A stretch of DNA of 64,000 bases, taken from Hymenobacter properus (GTDB lineage: Bacteria; Bacteroidota; Bacteroidia; Cytophagales; Hymenobacteraceae). A model generated the notes under the pieces. The model did no database searches and was not told where the DNA came from. It saw only the letters and a list, made by a program, of their open reading frames with translations. Location: positions 670,784 to 734,783 of the forward strand of contig NZ_JADQDP010000004.1 of assembly GCF_015694735.1 (NCBI RefSeq), written 5' to 3'. Below, piece by piece: positions 42,450 through 49,471 of this stretch (position 1 is the first letter of the stretch; each line of letters starts with the position of its first letter). A program made the translations under genes and the position numbers.

Positions 42450-43004
42450 ATGAGAATTCTGTCGTTTCTGCTGCTGTTTTTGAGTCTCACGGCCTTCGCA
42501 CCCAAGCCCAAGCTCACCACCGTTAAGCTGGCCTCAAACCTGAGCGTGGGCGTGCCAACAGGCTTCGCGCCGCTGCCCGACGATGGCATTGCTGTGAAAT
42601 ACCCTTCACCGCGCAAGCCGCTGGCGGTGTTTTCTAACCCCAGCGGGCGTGTCGATTACAGCGTGGCCGTGCGTCCCACCACCTTCGAGAGCTTCGACTA
42701 CGGCGTATTGATTAAGATTTACAAGGCCAGCATCCAGCGCCTCTACACCAAAGTCGACTTCCTGAAAGAGGACATCCGCACCGTGAACGGGCGCGATTTT
42801 ATTTATTTCGAGTTCGTATCGACCGTGACCGACGCCCGGCGCACGGGTGCTCAAATGGCGCCCATCAAGCGCTACCAGGCAGTGCAATACGCCATTGAGG
42901 GCACGCAGCTCTACGTCTTCACCTTCGTGGCCCCGGCCGAGGAGCAGGCCCAGTGGCAGCCTACGGCCCAGGCCGTTATGGGCGCTATTGCGATGAAGAA
43001 ATAA
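42450..43004 (+). CDS. Secreted unknown protein
   Basis: 184 residues from the ATG at 42450. Signal peptide RILSFLLLFLSLTAFA, then an alpha/beta domain (FAPLPDDGIAVKYPSPRKPL, LAVFSNPSGRVDYSVAVRPT, YEFVSTVTD-like strand) similar in outline to PsbP/DcrB-like domains, an uncertain likeness. It is bracketed by palindromes P5 and P6. Confidence 0.6.
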   Translation: MRILSFLLLFLSLTAFAPKPKLTTVKLASNLSVGVPTGFAPLPDDGIAVKYPSPRKPLAVFSNPSGRVDYSVAVRPTTFESFDYGVLIKIYKASIQRLYTKVDFLKEDIRTVNGRDFIYFEFVSTVTDARRTGAQMAPIKRYQAVQYAIEGTQLYVFTFVAPAEEQAQWQPTAQAVMGAIAMKK

Positions 43005-43025
43005 ATAAGTCGTAAAAAAAACAGT

Positions 43026-43128
43026 TGTCATCCTGAGCGCAGCGAAGGACCTTACCACGGCCAAATGGTGAGTAATTATTGCTCATCGTTCGGCCGTGGT
43101 AAGGTCCTTCGCTGCGCTCAGGATGACA
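43026..43128. repeat. REPIN-like palindrome P6
   Basis: 37-base arms (43026-43062, 43092-43128), exactly complementary, 29-base loop. Subtype TCCT/AGGA: the arm contains GTCATCCTGAGCGCAGCGAA then GGACC. The inner arm end CACGGCC/GGCCGTG is unique to this copy yet still perfectly paired. Confidence 0.95.
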
Positions 43129-43154
43129 TTTGGCTTGTTCGTTCGCCCTACCCC

Positions 43155-43586
43155 ATGACCGACGACTACTTCATGCAGCAAGCCTTGGTCGAGGCCGAGA
43201 AAGCCTTGGCTGCCGAAGAAATTCCCATCGGCGCGGTGGTCGTTTTCAACAACCAAATCATTGGCCGCGGCTACAACCAAACCGAGCGCCTGCGCGACGT
43301 AACCGCCCACGCCGAAATGCTGGCCCTGACGGCCGCTGCCAACTACCTGGGCAATAAATACCTGGCCGATTGCACGCTCTACGTCACCATTGAACCCTGC
43401 GTGATGTGCGCCGGTGCCAGCTACTGGGCCCAGGTGAAGGCCGTGGTGTTCGGGGCTGATGAGCCCAAGGTGGGCTACCGGCGGCACGGGCAGCTACTGC
43501 ACCCGCGCACCCAACTGCGCGGCGGCGTGCGCGCCGAGGAGTGCGCCGCACTGATGCGGCAATTTTTCAGCGCGAAGCGGCGGTAG
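43155..43586 (+). CDS. tadA: tRNA-specific adenosine deaminase
   Basis: 143 residues from the ATG at 43155; a longer frame would read through P6. Zinc and catalytic residues: HAE in VTAHAEMLAL and PCVMC in TIEPCVMCAG. Substrate tail as in TadA. It converts A34 of tRNA-Arg(ACG) to inosine. Bracketed by palindromes P6 and P7. Confidence 0.92.
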   Translation: MTDDYFMQQALVEAEKALAAEEIPIGAVVVFNNQIIGRGYNQTERLRDVTAHAEMLALTAAANYLGNKYLADCTLYVTIEPCVMCAGASYWAQVKAVVFGADEPKVGYRRHGQLLHPRTQLRGGVRAEECAALMRQFFSAKRR

Positions 43587-43600
43587 TAGACAATATAAAA

Positions 43601-43706
43601 AACGTCATGCAGAGCGCAGCGAAGCATCTTTACCGCGTAACAAAATCTTTACTCATGCGATAGAGGTTGCGCGGTAAAGATGCTTCGCTGCGCTCTGCAT
43701 GACGTT
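43601..43706. repeat. REPIN-like palindrome P7
   Basis: 37-base arms (43601-43637, 43670-43706), exactly complementary. Subtype ATGC/GCAT: the arm contains GTCATGCAGAGCGCAGCGAA then GCATC. The arm-internal stem has one A-A mismatch where others have T-A. Confidence 0.95.
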
Positions 43707-43758
43707 CTCATAGATTCAAGCCCCAACCCTTTCTCCCTCACCACTTTCTTCTGCACTT

Positions 43759-43959
43759 ATGTTGTTTGCCATTCTGTTGCCCGGCATCTCAATGATATTT
43801 CGGGGTCATATTCTTAAAGGCCTGTTGTGCGGCATTCTGCACATCACGCTCATCGGCTGGATTCCGGCCGCCATCTGGGCCGTGGCTTCCTACCGGGAGG
43901 ATTTGGCGGAAAAGCGGCACCGCGAAACAATGGAGTTCCTGGCGCGGCAACGGCGCTAG
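43759..43959 (+). CDS. Small YqaE/Pmp3-like membrane protein
   Basis: 66 residues. Two hydrophobic segments (MLFAILLPGISMIF and LKGLLCGILHITLIGWIPAAIWAV) with the GWIPAAIWA block of the Pmp3/YqaE proteolipid family, then a charged tail RHRETMEFLARQRR. Such proteins affect membrane potential and stress tolerance; the role here is inferred only. Confidence 0.6.
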   Translation: MLFAILLPGISMIFRGHILKGLLCGILHITLIGWIPAAIWAVASYREDLAEKRHRETMEFLARQRR

Positions 43960-44112
43960 GTTTCGGCGGCCAACGAATTCGAGCGCTTTCGAAATTCCGT
44001 GGCAATCCTATACTTTTGGCCTTAAGTGAACGGCGGCCGTAACCCTACGCGGCAGCGGCTGTTTCAATACCGTCACCATTTCGACTCTTTACCACCCAAA
44101 CCCTTTTCACTG

Positions 44113-44727
44113 ATGGCTTTCGAACTCCCGAAACTTCCTTATTCCTACGATGCACTCGAACCCACGTTCGACGCGCAAACCATGGAAATCCACCACAGCA
44201 AGCACCACCAGGCTTATGTGACCAATCTGAACGCCGCCATTGCCGGCACTGAGATGGAAAACCAGTCCATCGAGGAAATCCTGCACAACATTGCCAAGGC
44301 TCCTGCAGCCGTGCGCAACAACGGCGGCGGCCACTACAACCACTCGCTGTGGTGGACCATCCTCTCGCCCAACGGCGGCGGCCAGCCCACCGGCGCAGTA
44401 GGTGAGGCCATCACCAAGGCTTTTGGCACCTTCGACAAGTTCAAGGAGGAATTCACCAAAGCCGCCACCACGCGCTTCGGCTCGGGCTGGGCGTGGCTGT
44501 GCAAGCAGGCCGACGGCTCGGTGCAAATCTGCTCCACCCCCAACCAGGACAACCCGCTGATGCCGGACTCCGGCTGCAAAGGCTTGCCCATCCTTGGCAT
44601 CGACGTGTGGGAGCACGCCTACTACCTCAAGTACCAGAACCGCCGCCCCGACTACATCGCCGCCTTCTTCAACCTCATCAACTGGGACGAGGTTAATCGC
44701 CGCTACGCTGAAGCCAATCCGGCGTAA
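44113..44727 (+). CDS. sodA: Superoxide dismutase, Mn type
   Basis: 204 residues from the ATG at 44113. Metal ligands lie in EIHHSKHHQAYV (His), HYNHSLWW (His) and DVWEHAYY (Asp and His). Metal-choice residues point to manganese: NNGGGHYNH (Gly rather than Gln) and STPNQDNPL (Gln). No signal peptide, so cytoplasmic. A terminator follows. Confidence 0.93.
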   Translation: MAFELPKLPYSYDALEPTFDAQTMEIHHSKHHQAYVTNLNAAIAGTEMENQSIEEILHNIAKAPAAVRNNGGGHYNHSLWWTILSPNGGGQPTGAVGEAITKAFGTFDKFKEEFTKAATTRFGSGWAWLCKQADGSVQICSTPNQDNPLMPDSGCKGLPILGIDVWEHAYYLKYQNRRPDYIAAFFNLINWDEVNRRYAEANPA

Positions 44728-44747
44728 GCTTCGGTAGATTTGTTATT

Positions 44748-44785
44748 AAAAAGGCCCGTTTCCGGTTGGAGGCGGGCCTTTTTTT
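44748..44785 (+). terminator. Terminator after sodA
   Basis: Stem AAAAAGGCCCG/CGGGCCTTTTT, loop of 14 bases, seven T. Confidence 0.9.
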
Positions 44786-44930
44786 AGGCTTTGAACTGGG
44801 TTGGCTTTTACGCATATGACCGTTTGCGTGAATTCTCCTTCCTCGCGTCAACAAGCGGGCTAGTGCTCCCCTGTGGTCACAGATTGTCCTAACGGGGCAG
44901 CCAGCAGAAGGGCGCCGGTGTGCAACTGCT

Positions 44931-45773
44931 TCACCGAGCCACTGGCAAGGGCACAGCCACCACAATGCGCACCGGCACCGGCTGACCGTTGATTCGACCG
45001 GGGTGCAGCCGGGGCAACGCGGCCGCCGCCCGCAACACCGCGGCCTCGGCCCGCGTGTGGGCGCCGAGCTCAGGAATTTCCCCGTATTGAATCTGGGCGT
45101 GAAAGGTGCCGCCGTAGGGGCCAACGGTGAAGCCGACCGGAATCGTATCGGGCCGCGGTTCCGTGGGGTCCAGGTGGGGAGTGGCGTTGCGGCTGAGTAA
45201 GTGAGCCAACGCGCGGTACGACGCGCGCGACGTCGGCGCGAACTCCGGGCTGCCGGTGAGGCTGGGCATCTGTTCGGCCGCCTCGTACGGCTGCGTGGAG
45301 TCGCGGCCCGTGTACGGGTGCGTCCGGGCGATGGCTGCTTGTTGAGCGAGTTGGGCGCGGGTGAGGGCGGCTCGCCGGGCCTCGACCCGCGCTTCTTCCT
45401 GCACCAGGGCGGCCTCCTGCGCAGCGGGCGAAGCGACGGAGGTGCCGTGATTCTCCACTTGGTAGAACAAGAAGGCGAGCAGTTCAACCGGGGCTAGGCC
45501 CAACAAGATGGCGAGCACGTGGCCCAGGCTTCGGGATAAGCAACCGGCAACCAGCCCGCAGCACCCCAAGAAGAGGCTAAGAGCAAGCAACTGGTAGGAG
45601 CCCGCCTGCCAGCCATTGTTGCTTTTGGAGAAGTGGGTGAACTCGATGCCGATGACGGCTACGACAACGGCGCCGCTCCCCAGCAGGCACAGCAGGAACA
45701 GTACTAGACTGCTCACGCCCCAGGGACGGGCAGCTGTGGAGGCACTCTGGGGAAATACAGGAGCAGGCTTCAC
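44931..45773 (-). CDS. Multi-helix membrane protein with TonB C-terminal domain
   Basis: 280 residues starting at GTG 45773. Three hydrophobic segments lie in the first 105 residues (SLVLFLLCLLGSGAVVVAVI, LLALSLFLGCCGLVAGCL, VLAILLGLAPVELLAFLF). A long charged Ala/Glu/Arg helix follows (about 118-150), then a TonB-C-like domain (about 215-280): VGFTVGPYGGTFHAQI, EAAVLRAAAALPRLHPGRIN, GQPVPVRIVVAVPL. Usual TonB has one helix and a Pro-rich span, so this build is unusual. It may couple to TonB receptors or serve another role. No exbB/exbD nearby. Confidence 0.65.
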   Translation of the reverse strand: MKPAPVFPQSASTAARPWGVSSLVLFLLCLLGSGAVVVAVIGIEFTHFSKSNNGWQAGSYQLLALSLFLGCCGLVAGCLSRSLGHVLAILLGLAPVELLAFLFYQVENHGTSVASPAAQEAALVQEEARVEARRAALTRAQLAQQAAIARTHPYTGRDSTQPYEAAEQMPSLTGSPEFAPTSRASYRALAHLLSRNATPHLDPTEPRPDTIPVGFTVGPYGGTFHAQIQYGEIPELGAHTRAEAAVLRAAAALPRLHPGRINGQPVPVRIVVAVPLPVAR

Positions 45774-46145
45774 CGGGGCAAGGTAGAATTTCCTGTAATA
45801 TACCTACTCCTGCCTTCCAAGGTGAGTAACCTGTCGCACCGGTTTCATCAGCGTTTTTCCTATAGTATCACTAATCCTCCGTTTGGTAAACATTGACTTG
45901 GGGGTTAATTCTGGTGGTTTTAAAGCACGCTTACAGTTTCTATCGAGTTTAATAAACTCGTTCACCAATCAAAGTTTACCAAATACATGGTTGAGATAAG
46001 TTCTGTGAACTGCCCATTTTACAAAAAAGGACCTTTCTCAACGACGAGAAAAGCTAGCTGAAAAACAATTCGTGTACCTACCTGCTTTATCACCGCGTTT
46101 CATCAAACCCGGCGATTCACGCGCGCCCTTGTTTCCGTAGCATCC
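45774..46145. other. Divergent control region upstream of the Old Yellow Enzyme gene, with operator-like symmetry
   Basis: 372 A/T-rich bases with no gene. Symmetric elements: TTTGGTAAAC at 45882-45891 recurs inverted as GTTTACCAAA at 45974-45983; a near-perfect palindrome CGAGTTTAATAAACTCG at 45944-45960; and AGTTCTGTGAACT at 45999-46011. This density is much higher than in other gaps here. It fits binding sites for a dimeric repressor; which one is unknown. Confidence 0.5.
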
Positions 46146-47276
46146 ATGTCCAGCAAAGCCTTTGAGCCCGCCAAACTAGGCGCCCTCACCCTTGCCAACC
46201 ACCTCGTGATGGCCCCCATGACCCGTAGCCGCGCCCTGGGCAACGTGCCCAACGAGCTGATGGCCGAGTACTATCGCCAGCGCGCCACCGCCGGCCTCAT
46301 CATCACCGAGGGCACCTCGCCCTCACCCGACGGTCTGGGCTACGCCCGCATTCCCGGCCTGTTCAACCAGGAGCAGGTCACCAACTGGCAGCGCATCACC
46401 GAGACGGTGCACCACCACGGCGGCCACATCTTCGTGCAGCTGATGCACGCCGGCCGCATTTTCCACGGCCACAACCTGCCCGAGGGCGCCGAGGGCGTGG
46501 CCCCGTCGGCCATTGCCGCCGCCGGCGACATGTGGACCGACCAAGCCCAGATGCAGCCCAATGCCACCCCGCGCGCGCTGCGCACCGAGGAGCTGGCCCG
46601 CGTGCGCGACGAGTTTGTGCTCAGCGCCAAGCTGGCCCTCGAAGCCGGCTTTGATGGCGTGGAACTGCACGGAGCCAACGGCTACCTCTTGGAGCAGTTC
46701 CTGAGCCCTCACTCCAACCAGCGCACCGACGAGTACGGCGGCAGCGTGCAAAACCGCGCCCGCTTCGTGCTCGAAGTGACCCGAGCTGTGGCCGAGGCCA
46801 TTGGCAAGGAGCGCACCGGCATCCGCCTTTCGCCCTGGGGCGTGGCTTCCGACATGCCGCACTACCCCGAAATCGACGAAACCTACGCCTACCTGGCCGA
46901 GGAGCTGCAAAAAATTGGCGTGGTCTACGTGCACCTCGTCGACCACTCCAGCATGGGCGCCCCCGCCGTGCCGGCCGAAACGGTAGCCACCATCCGCCAG
47001 AAGTTTACCGGCACGCTCATCCTGGCCGGCGGCTACCAGACCGTAGACCAGATTGAGGCTGCCCTGGCCGACAAAGCCGACCTCGTGGCCATCGGTCGTC
47101 CCTTCATCTCGAACCCGGATTTGGTGGAGCGCCTGCGCAACGGCCAGGAACTGGCCCAGCCCGATTTCGCCACCTTCTACGCGCCCGGCCCCAACGGCTT
47201 TGCCGACGGCTATACCGACTACCCCACGGCCGACGGCCAACCCGCCGGCACGTTCTCGCCCACCTACGAGGCGTAG
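46146..47276 (+). CDS. Alkene reductase, Old Yellow Enzyme family
   Basis: 376 residues, TIM-barrel flavoprotein. FMN/substrate residues: LVMAPMTRSRA (Thr at the flavin), QLMHAGR, the paired H/N in ELHGANGYLLEQF, and the phosphate end in DLVAIGRPFISNPD. Domain block SPHSNQRTDEYGGS is the family signature. NADPH-dependent reduction of activated C=C, nitro compounds or quinones, as with NemA. In proteobacteria NemA is controlled by a TetR repressor; the symmetrical sites upstream may work likewise (inference). Confidence 0.9.
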   Translation: MSSKAFEPAKLGALTLANHLVMAPMTRSRALGNVPNELMAEYYRQRATAGLIITEGTSPSPDGLGYARIPGLFNQEQVTNWQRITETVHHHGGHIFVQLMHAGRIFHGHNLPEGAEGVAPSAIAAAGDMWTDQAQMQPNATPRALRTEELARVRDEFVLSAKLALEAGFDGVELHGANGYLLEQFLSPHSNQRTDEYGGSVQNRARFVLEVTRAVAEAIGKERTGIRLSPWGVASDMPHYPEIDETYAYLAEELQKIGVVYVHLVDHSSMGAPAVPAETVATIRQKFTGTLILAGGYQTVDQIEAALADKADLVAIGRPFISNPDLVERLRNGQELAQPDFATFYAPGPNGFADGYTDYPTADGQPAGTFSPTYEA

Positions 47277-47279
47277 GGC

Positions 47280-47383
47280 GGTGTTAGGTGTTCGGTGTTA
47301 GGTGTTCAGTATTGGCTAGGTTTCGTCAGTTAATGCGCCGAGTACCGAACACCTAGTACCAAACACCCAGCACCTAACACCCC
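47280..47383. repeat. Low-complexity inverted repeat (class 2) after the Old Yellow Enzyme gene
   Basis: Left arm 47280-47310 consists of GGTGTTAGGTGTTCGGTGTT-like units; right arm 47346-47383 has the complement (CGAACACC, CCAAACACCC, CACCTAACACCC). A hairpin terminator follows directly. Confidence 0.8.
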
Positions 47384-47385
47384 TC

Positions 47386-47438
47386 AAAAAGCCCCTGCGA
47401 AGCCTGCCCCTAACGGGGCGCTTCGCAGGGGCTTTTTT
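47386..47438 (+). terminator. Terminator after the Old Yellow Enzyme gene
   Basis: Perfect 18-base stem (47386-47403 with 47420-47437), loop with its own small GCCCC/GGGGC hairpin, six T. Confidence 0.92.
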
Positions 47439-47441
47439 ATT

Positions 47442-47449
47442 TATCTTTG
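47442..47449 (+). promoter_or_regulatory. -7 box before the nucleoside transporter
   Basis: TATCTTTG, 65 bases before the ATG and immediately behind the terminator T-run. No clear TTG upstream. Confidence 0.5.
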
Positions 47450-47513
47450 ACGGCTGTGGCCCCTGCGCCGCGCTTGCTTTTGCCTTATCCCACCCTCTCT
47501 TCTTGTTCCCCGC

Positions 47514-48800
47514 ATGAATACAAAGCTGCGCCTTACCATCCTGAGCTTTCTCCAGTTTTTCATCTGGGGCTCGTGGCTCATCACCATCGGCGCTTATTGG
47601 TTTCAAACCAAGCAATGGTCCGGCGCGCAGTTCGGCGCCATTTTCTCCACCATGGGCATTGCGTCCATTTTCATGCCCTCGCTCATGGGCATCGTGGCCG
47701 ACAAGTACGTGAACGCGGAAAAGCTCTATGGCATCCTGCACATCCTGGGCGGCCTAGTGCTGTGTGCCATTCCGCAGGTGACAGACCCCGGCACGTTCTT
47801 CTGGGTTATCCTGCTGAACATGATTTTCTACATGCCCACCCTGGCGCTGTCCATCGCCGTGTCGTACTCCATCCTGAAGCGGCAGGGCCTTGACGTGGTG
47901 AAGGACTACCCGCCCATCCGGGTGTGGGGCACCGTAGGCTTCATCGTGGCTATGTGGACGGTGAGTTTGCTGGGCTTCGAAAAATCGGCCAGCCAGTTCT
48001 ACGTGGCGGCCGGCGCAGCCATTCTGCTTGGTATCTACTCGTTCACGCTGCCGGCCTGCCCGCCGCAGTCGGCCAACACCTCCAGCCAGAACCTGGCCGA
48101 AATCCTGGGCCTTAAGTCGTTCGCCATTCTGCGCGACCGCAAGATGCTCACCTTCTTCCTGTTCGCGCTTCTGCTCGGCGCCGCCCTGCAGCTCACCAAT
48201 GCCTACGGCGACACCTTCCTGCACGATTTCGACAAGGACCCAGCCTACCAGAACACTTTTTCGGTGAAGCACCCGGCCATCATCATGTCCATCTCGCAGA
48301 TTTCCGAAACGCTGTTCATCCTCGCCATTCCGTTCTTCCTGCGCCGCTTCGGCATCAAGCAGGTGATGCTCTTCAGCATGATTGCCTGGGTGCTGCGCTT
48401 TGGCCTGTTTGCCTACGGCAACCCCGGCGAGGGCCTCTGGATGATTATCCTCTCGTGCATCGTGTACGGCATGGCCTTCGACTTCTTCAACATCTCAGGC
48501 TCGCTGTTTGTCGAAACCCAGACCCAGCCCAGCATCCGGGCCAGCGCCCAGGGCTTGTTTATGATGATGACCAACGGCTTTGGCGCCGTGCTGGGCAGCT
48601 CGCTGAGCGGCCTCATCATCCAACTCTACTTTACCGATGCCGCCGGCAATAAGGACTGGCACAGCATCTGGCTCACTTTTGCGGGCTATGCACTGGCCAT
48701 CGCGGTGCTGTTTGTGTTCATTTTCAAGCACAAGCACACACCACAGCCTGCTGAGGAAACGGCTCCTGCTGCCCCGCTGCTCTCGGTTGAACAAGCTTAA
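47514..48800 (+). CDS. Nucleoside:H+ symporter, NupG type
   Basis: 428 residues, 12 membrane segments. It matches the NHS family of the major facilitator superfamily: LRLTILSFLQFFIWGSWLIT, FSTMGIASIFMPSLMGIVAD, DYPPIRVWGTVGFIVAMWTV and SLLGFEKSASQFY. It imports nucleosides across the inner membrane. The C-terminal tail PAEETAPAAPLLSVEQA is cytoplasmic. The neighbour ndk, in convergent orientation, belongs to nucleotide metabolism as well. Confidence 0.9.
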   Translation: MNTKLRLTILSFLQFFIWGSWLITIGAYWFQTKQWSGAQFGAIFSTMGIASIFMPSLMGIVADKYVNAEKLYGILHILGGLVLCAIPQVTDPGTFFWVILLNMIFYMPTLALSIAVSYSILKRQGLDVVKDYPPIRVWGTVGFIVAMWTVSLLGFEKSASQFYVAAGAAILLGIYSFTLPACPPQSANTSSQNLAEILGLKSFAILRDRKMLTFFLFALLLGAALQLTNAYGDTFLHDFDKDPAYQNTFSVKHPAIIMSISQISETLFILAIPFFLRRFGIKQVMLFSMIAWVLRFGLFAYGNPGEGLWMIILSCIVYGMAFDFFNISGSLFVETQTQPSIRASAQGLFMMMTNGFGAVLGSSLSGLIIQLYFTDAAGNKDWHSIWLTFAGYALAIAVLFVFIFKHKHTPQPAEETAPAAPLLSVEQA

Positions 48801-48854
48801 CTTAAGCTCGTCAATACAAGATTAGCACAAAAAAAGTCGACTTTTGGCACAAAG

Positions 48855-48890
48855 AAAAGGCCCGCTCTGCACTAGCAGGGCGGGCCTTTT
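48855..48890. terminator. Bidirectional terminator between the nucleoside transporter and ndk
   Basis: Stem AAAAGGCCCGCTCTGC/GCAGGGCGGGCCTTTT with one G-T pair and a 4-base loop; A-run left, T-run right, between convergent genes. Confidence 0.88.
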
Positions 48891-48911
48891 GCTGCCTTTC
48901 GGCGGCTAAAA

Positions 48912-49322
48912 TTACTTCGAGCCGAAGAAGAAATTGCCTTCAATCTGGGCGTTCTCGTCGGAATCGGAACCGTGTACGGCGTTGGCTTCGATGCTCTTGG
49001 CATACTTCTTCCGGATGGTGCCTTCCTCGGCGTTGGCCGGGTTGGTGGCACCGATGAGGGTGCGGAAATCGGCCACGGCGTTGTCCTTCTCCAGGATGGC
49101 CGCTACGATGGGGCCGCTCGACATGTACTTCACCAGGTCGCCGTAGAAGGGGCGCTCTTTGTGCACGGCGTAGAATTCGCCGGCGCGCTCGGGGGTGAGG
49201 TTAACTTTTTGAAGCTCCACGATGCGGAAGCCGCCGGCCTCAATCATGCTCAGGATACCACCGATGTGGTTTTCCTGGACGGCGTCGGGCTTAATCATCG
49301 TGAACGTGCGGTTGGTGGCCAT
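48912..49322 (-). CDS. ndk: Nucleoside-diphosphate kinase
   Basis: 136 residues, full length. The catalytic His is in NAVHGSDSDENA and the N-terminal FTMIKPDAVQ is the family start. It balances NTP pools with ATP as donor. It has its own promoter (49363-49394). Confidence 0.96.
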   Translation of the reverse strand: MATNRTFTMIKPDAVQENHIGGILSMIEAGGFRIVELQKVNLTPERAGEFYAVHKERPFYGDLVKYMSSGPIVAAILEKDNAVADFRTLIGATNPANAEEGTIRKKYAKSIEANAVHGSDSDENAQIEGNFFFGSK

Positions 49323-49362
49323 TTTAAAGGAATTCAGAATTTGAAATAAAGATTTGAAGGCA

Positions 49363-49394
49363 CAAAACTACCACAATCAGCGGCCCGCGCCCAA
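49363..49394 (-). promoter_or_regulatory. Promoter of ndk
   Basis: On the minus strand: TTG (49394-49392), 21 bases, TAGTTTTG (49370-49363), 40 bases before the ATG. Consensus match. Confidence 0.65.
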
Positions 49395-49471
49395 CCCGAA
49401 GATTAAGCAGCCGTGGTTTTTCTGCTTTGCGGTGACGGCAGAAGTCAGCAATAACCCTGCGCTTGCGCTTT

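Noticed and set aside
24011..43706. CRISPR array
   Set aside because: The repeated elements are kilobases apart, inverted in themselves and differ in sequence; no spacer-repeat periodicity and no cas genes.
44693..45487. Minus-strand frame of 264 codons rich in Pro/Arg/Ser, overlapping the TonB-domain gene
   Set aside because: Same strand but other frame; composition is that of a shifted frame, and the overlapping frame has membrane helices and a TonB-C domain.
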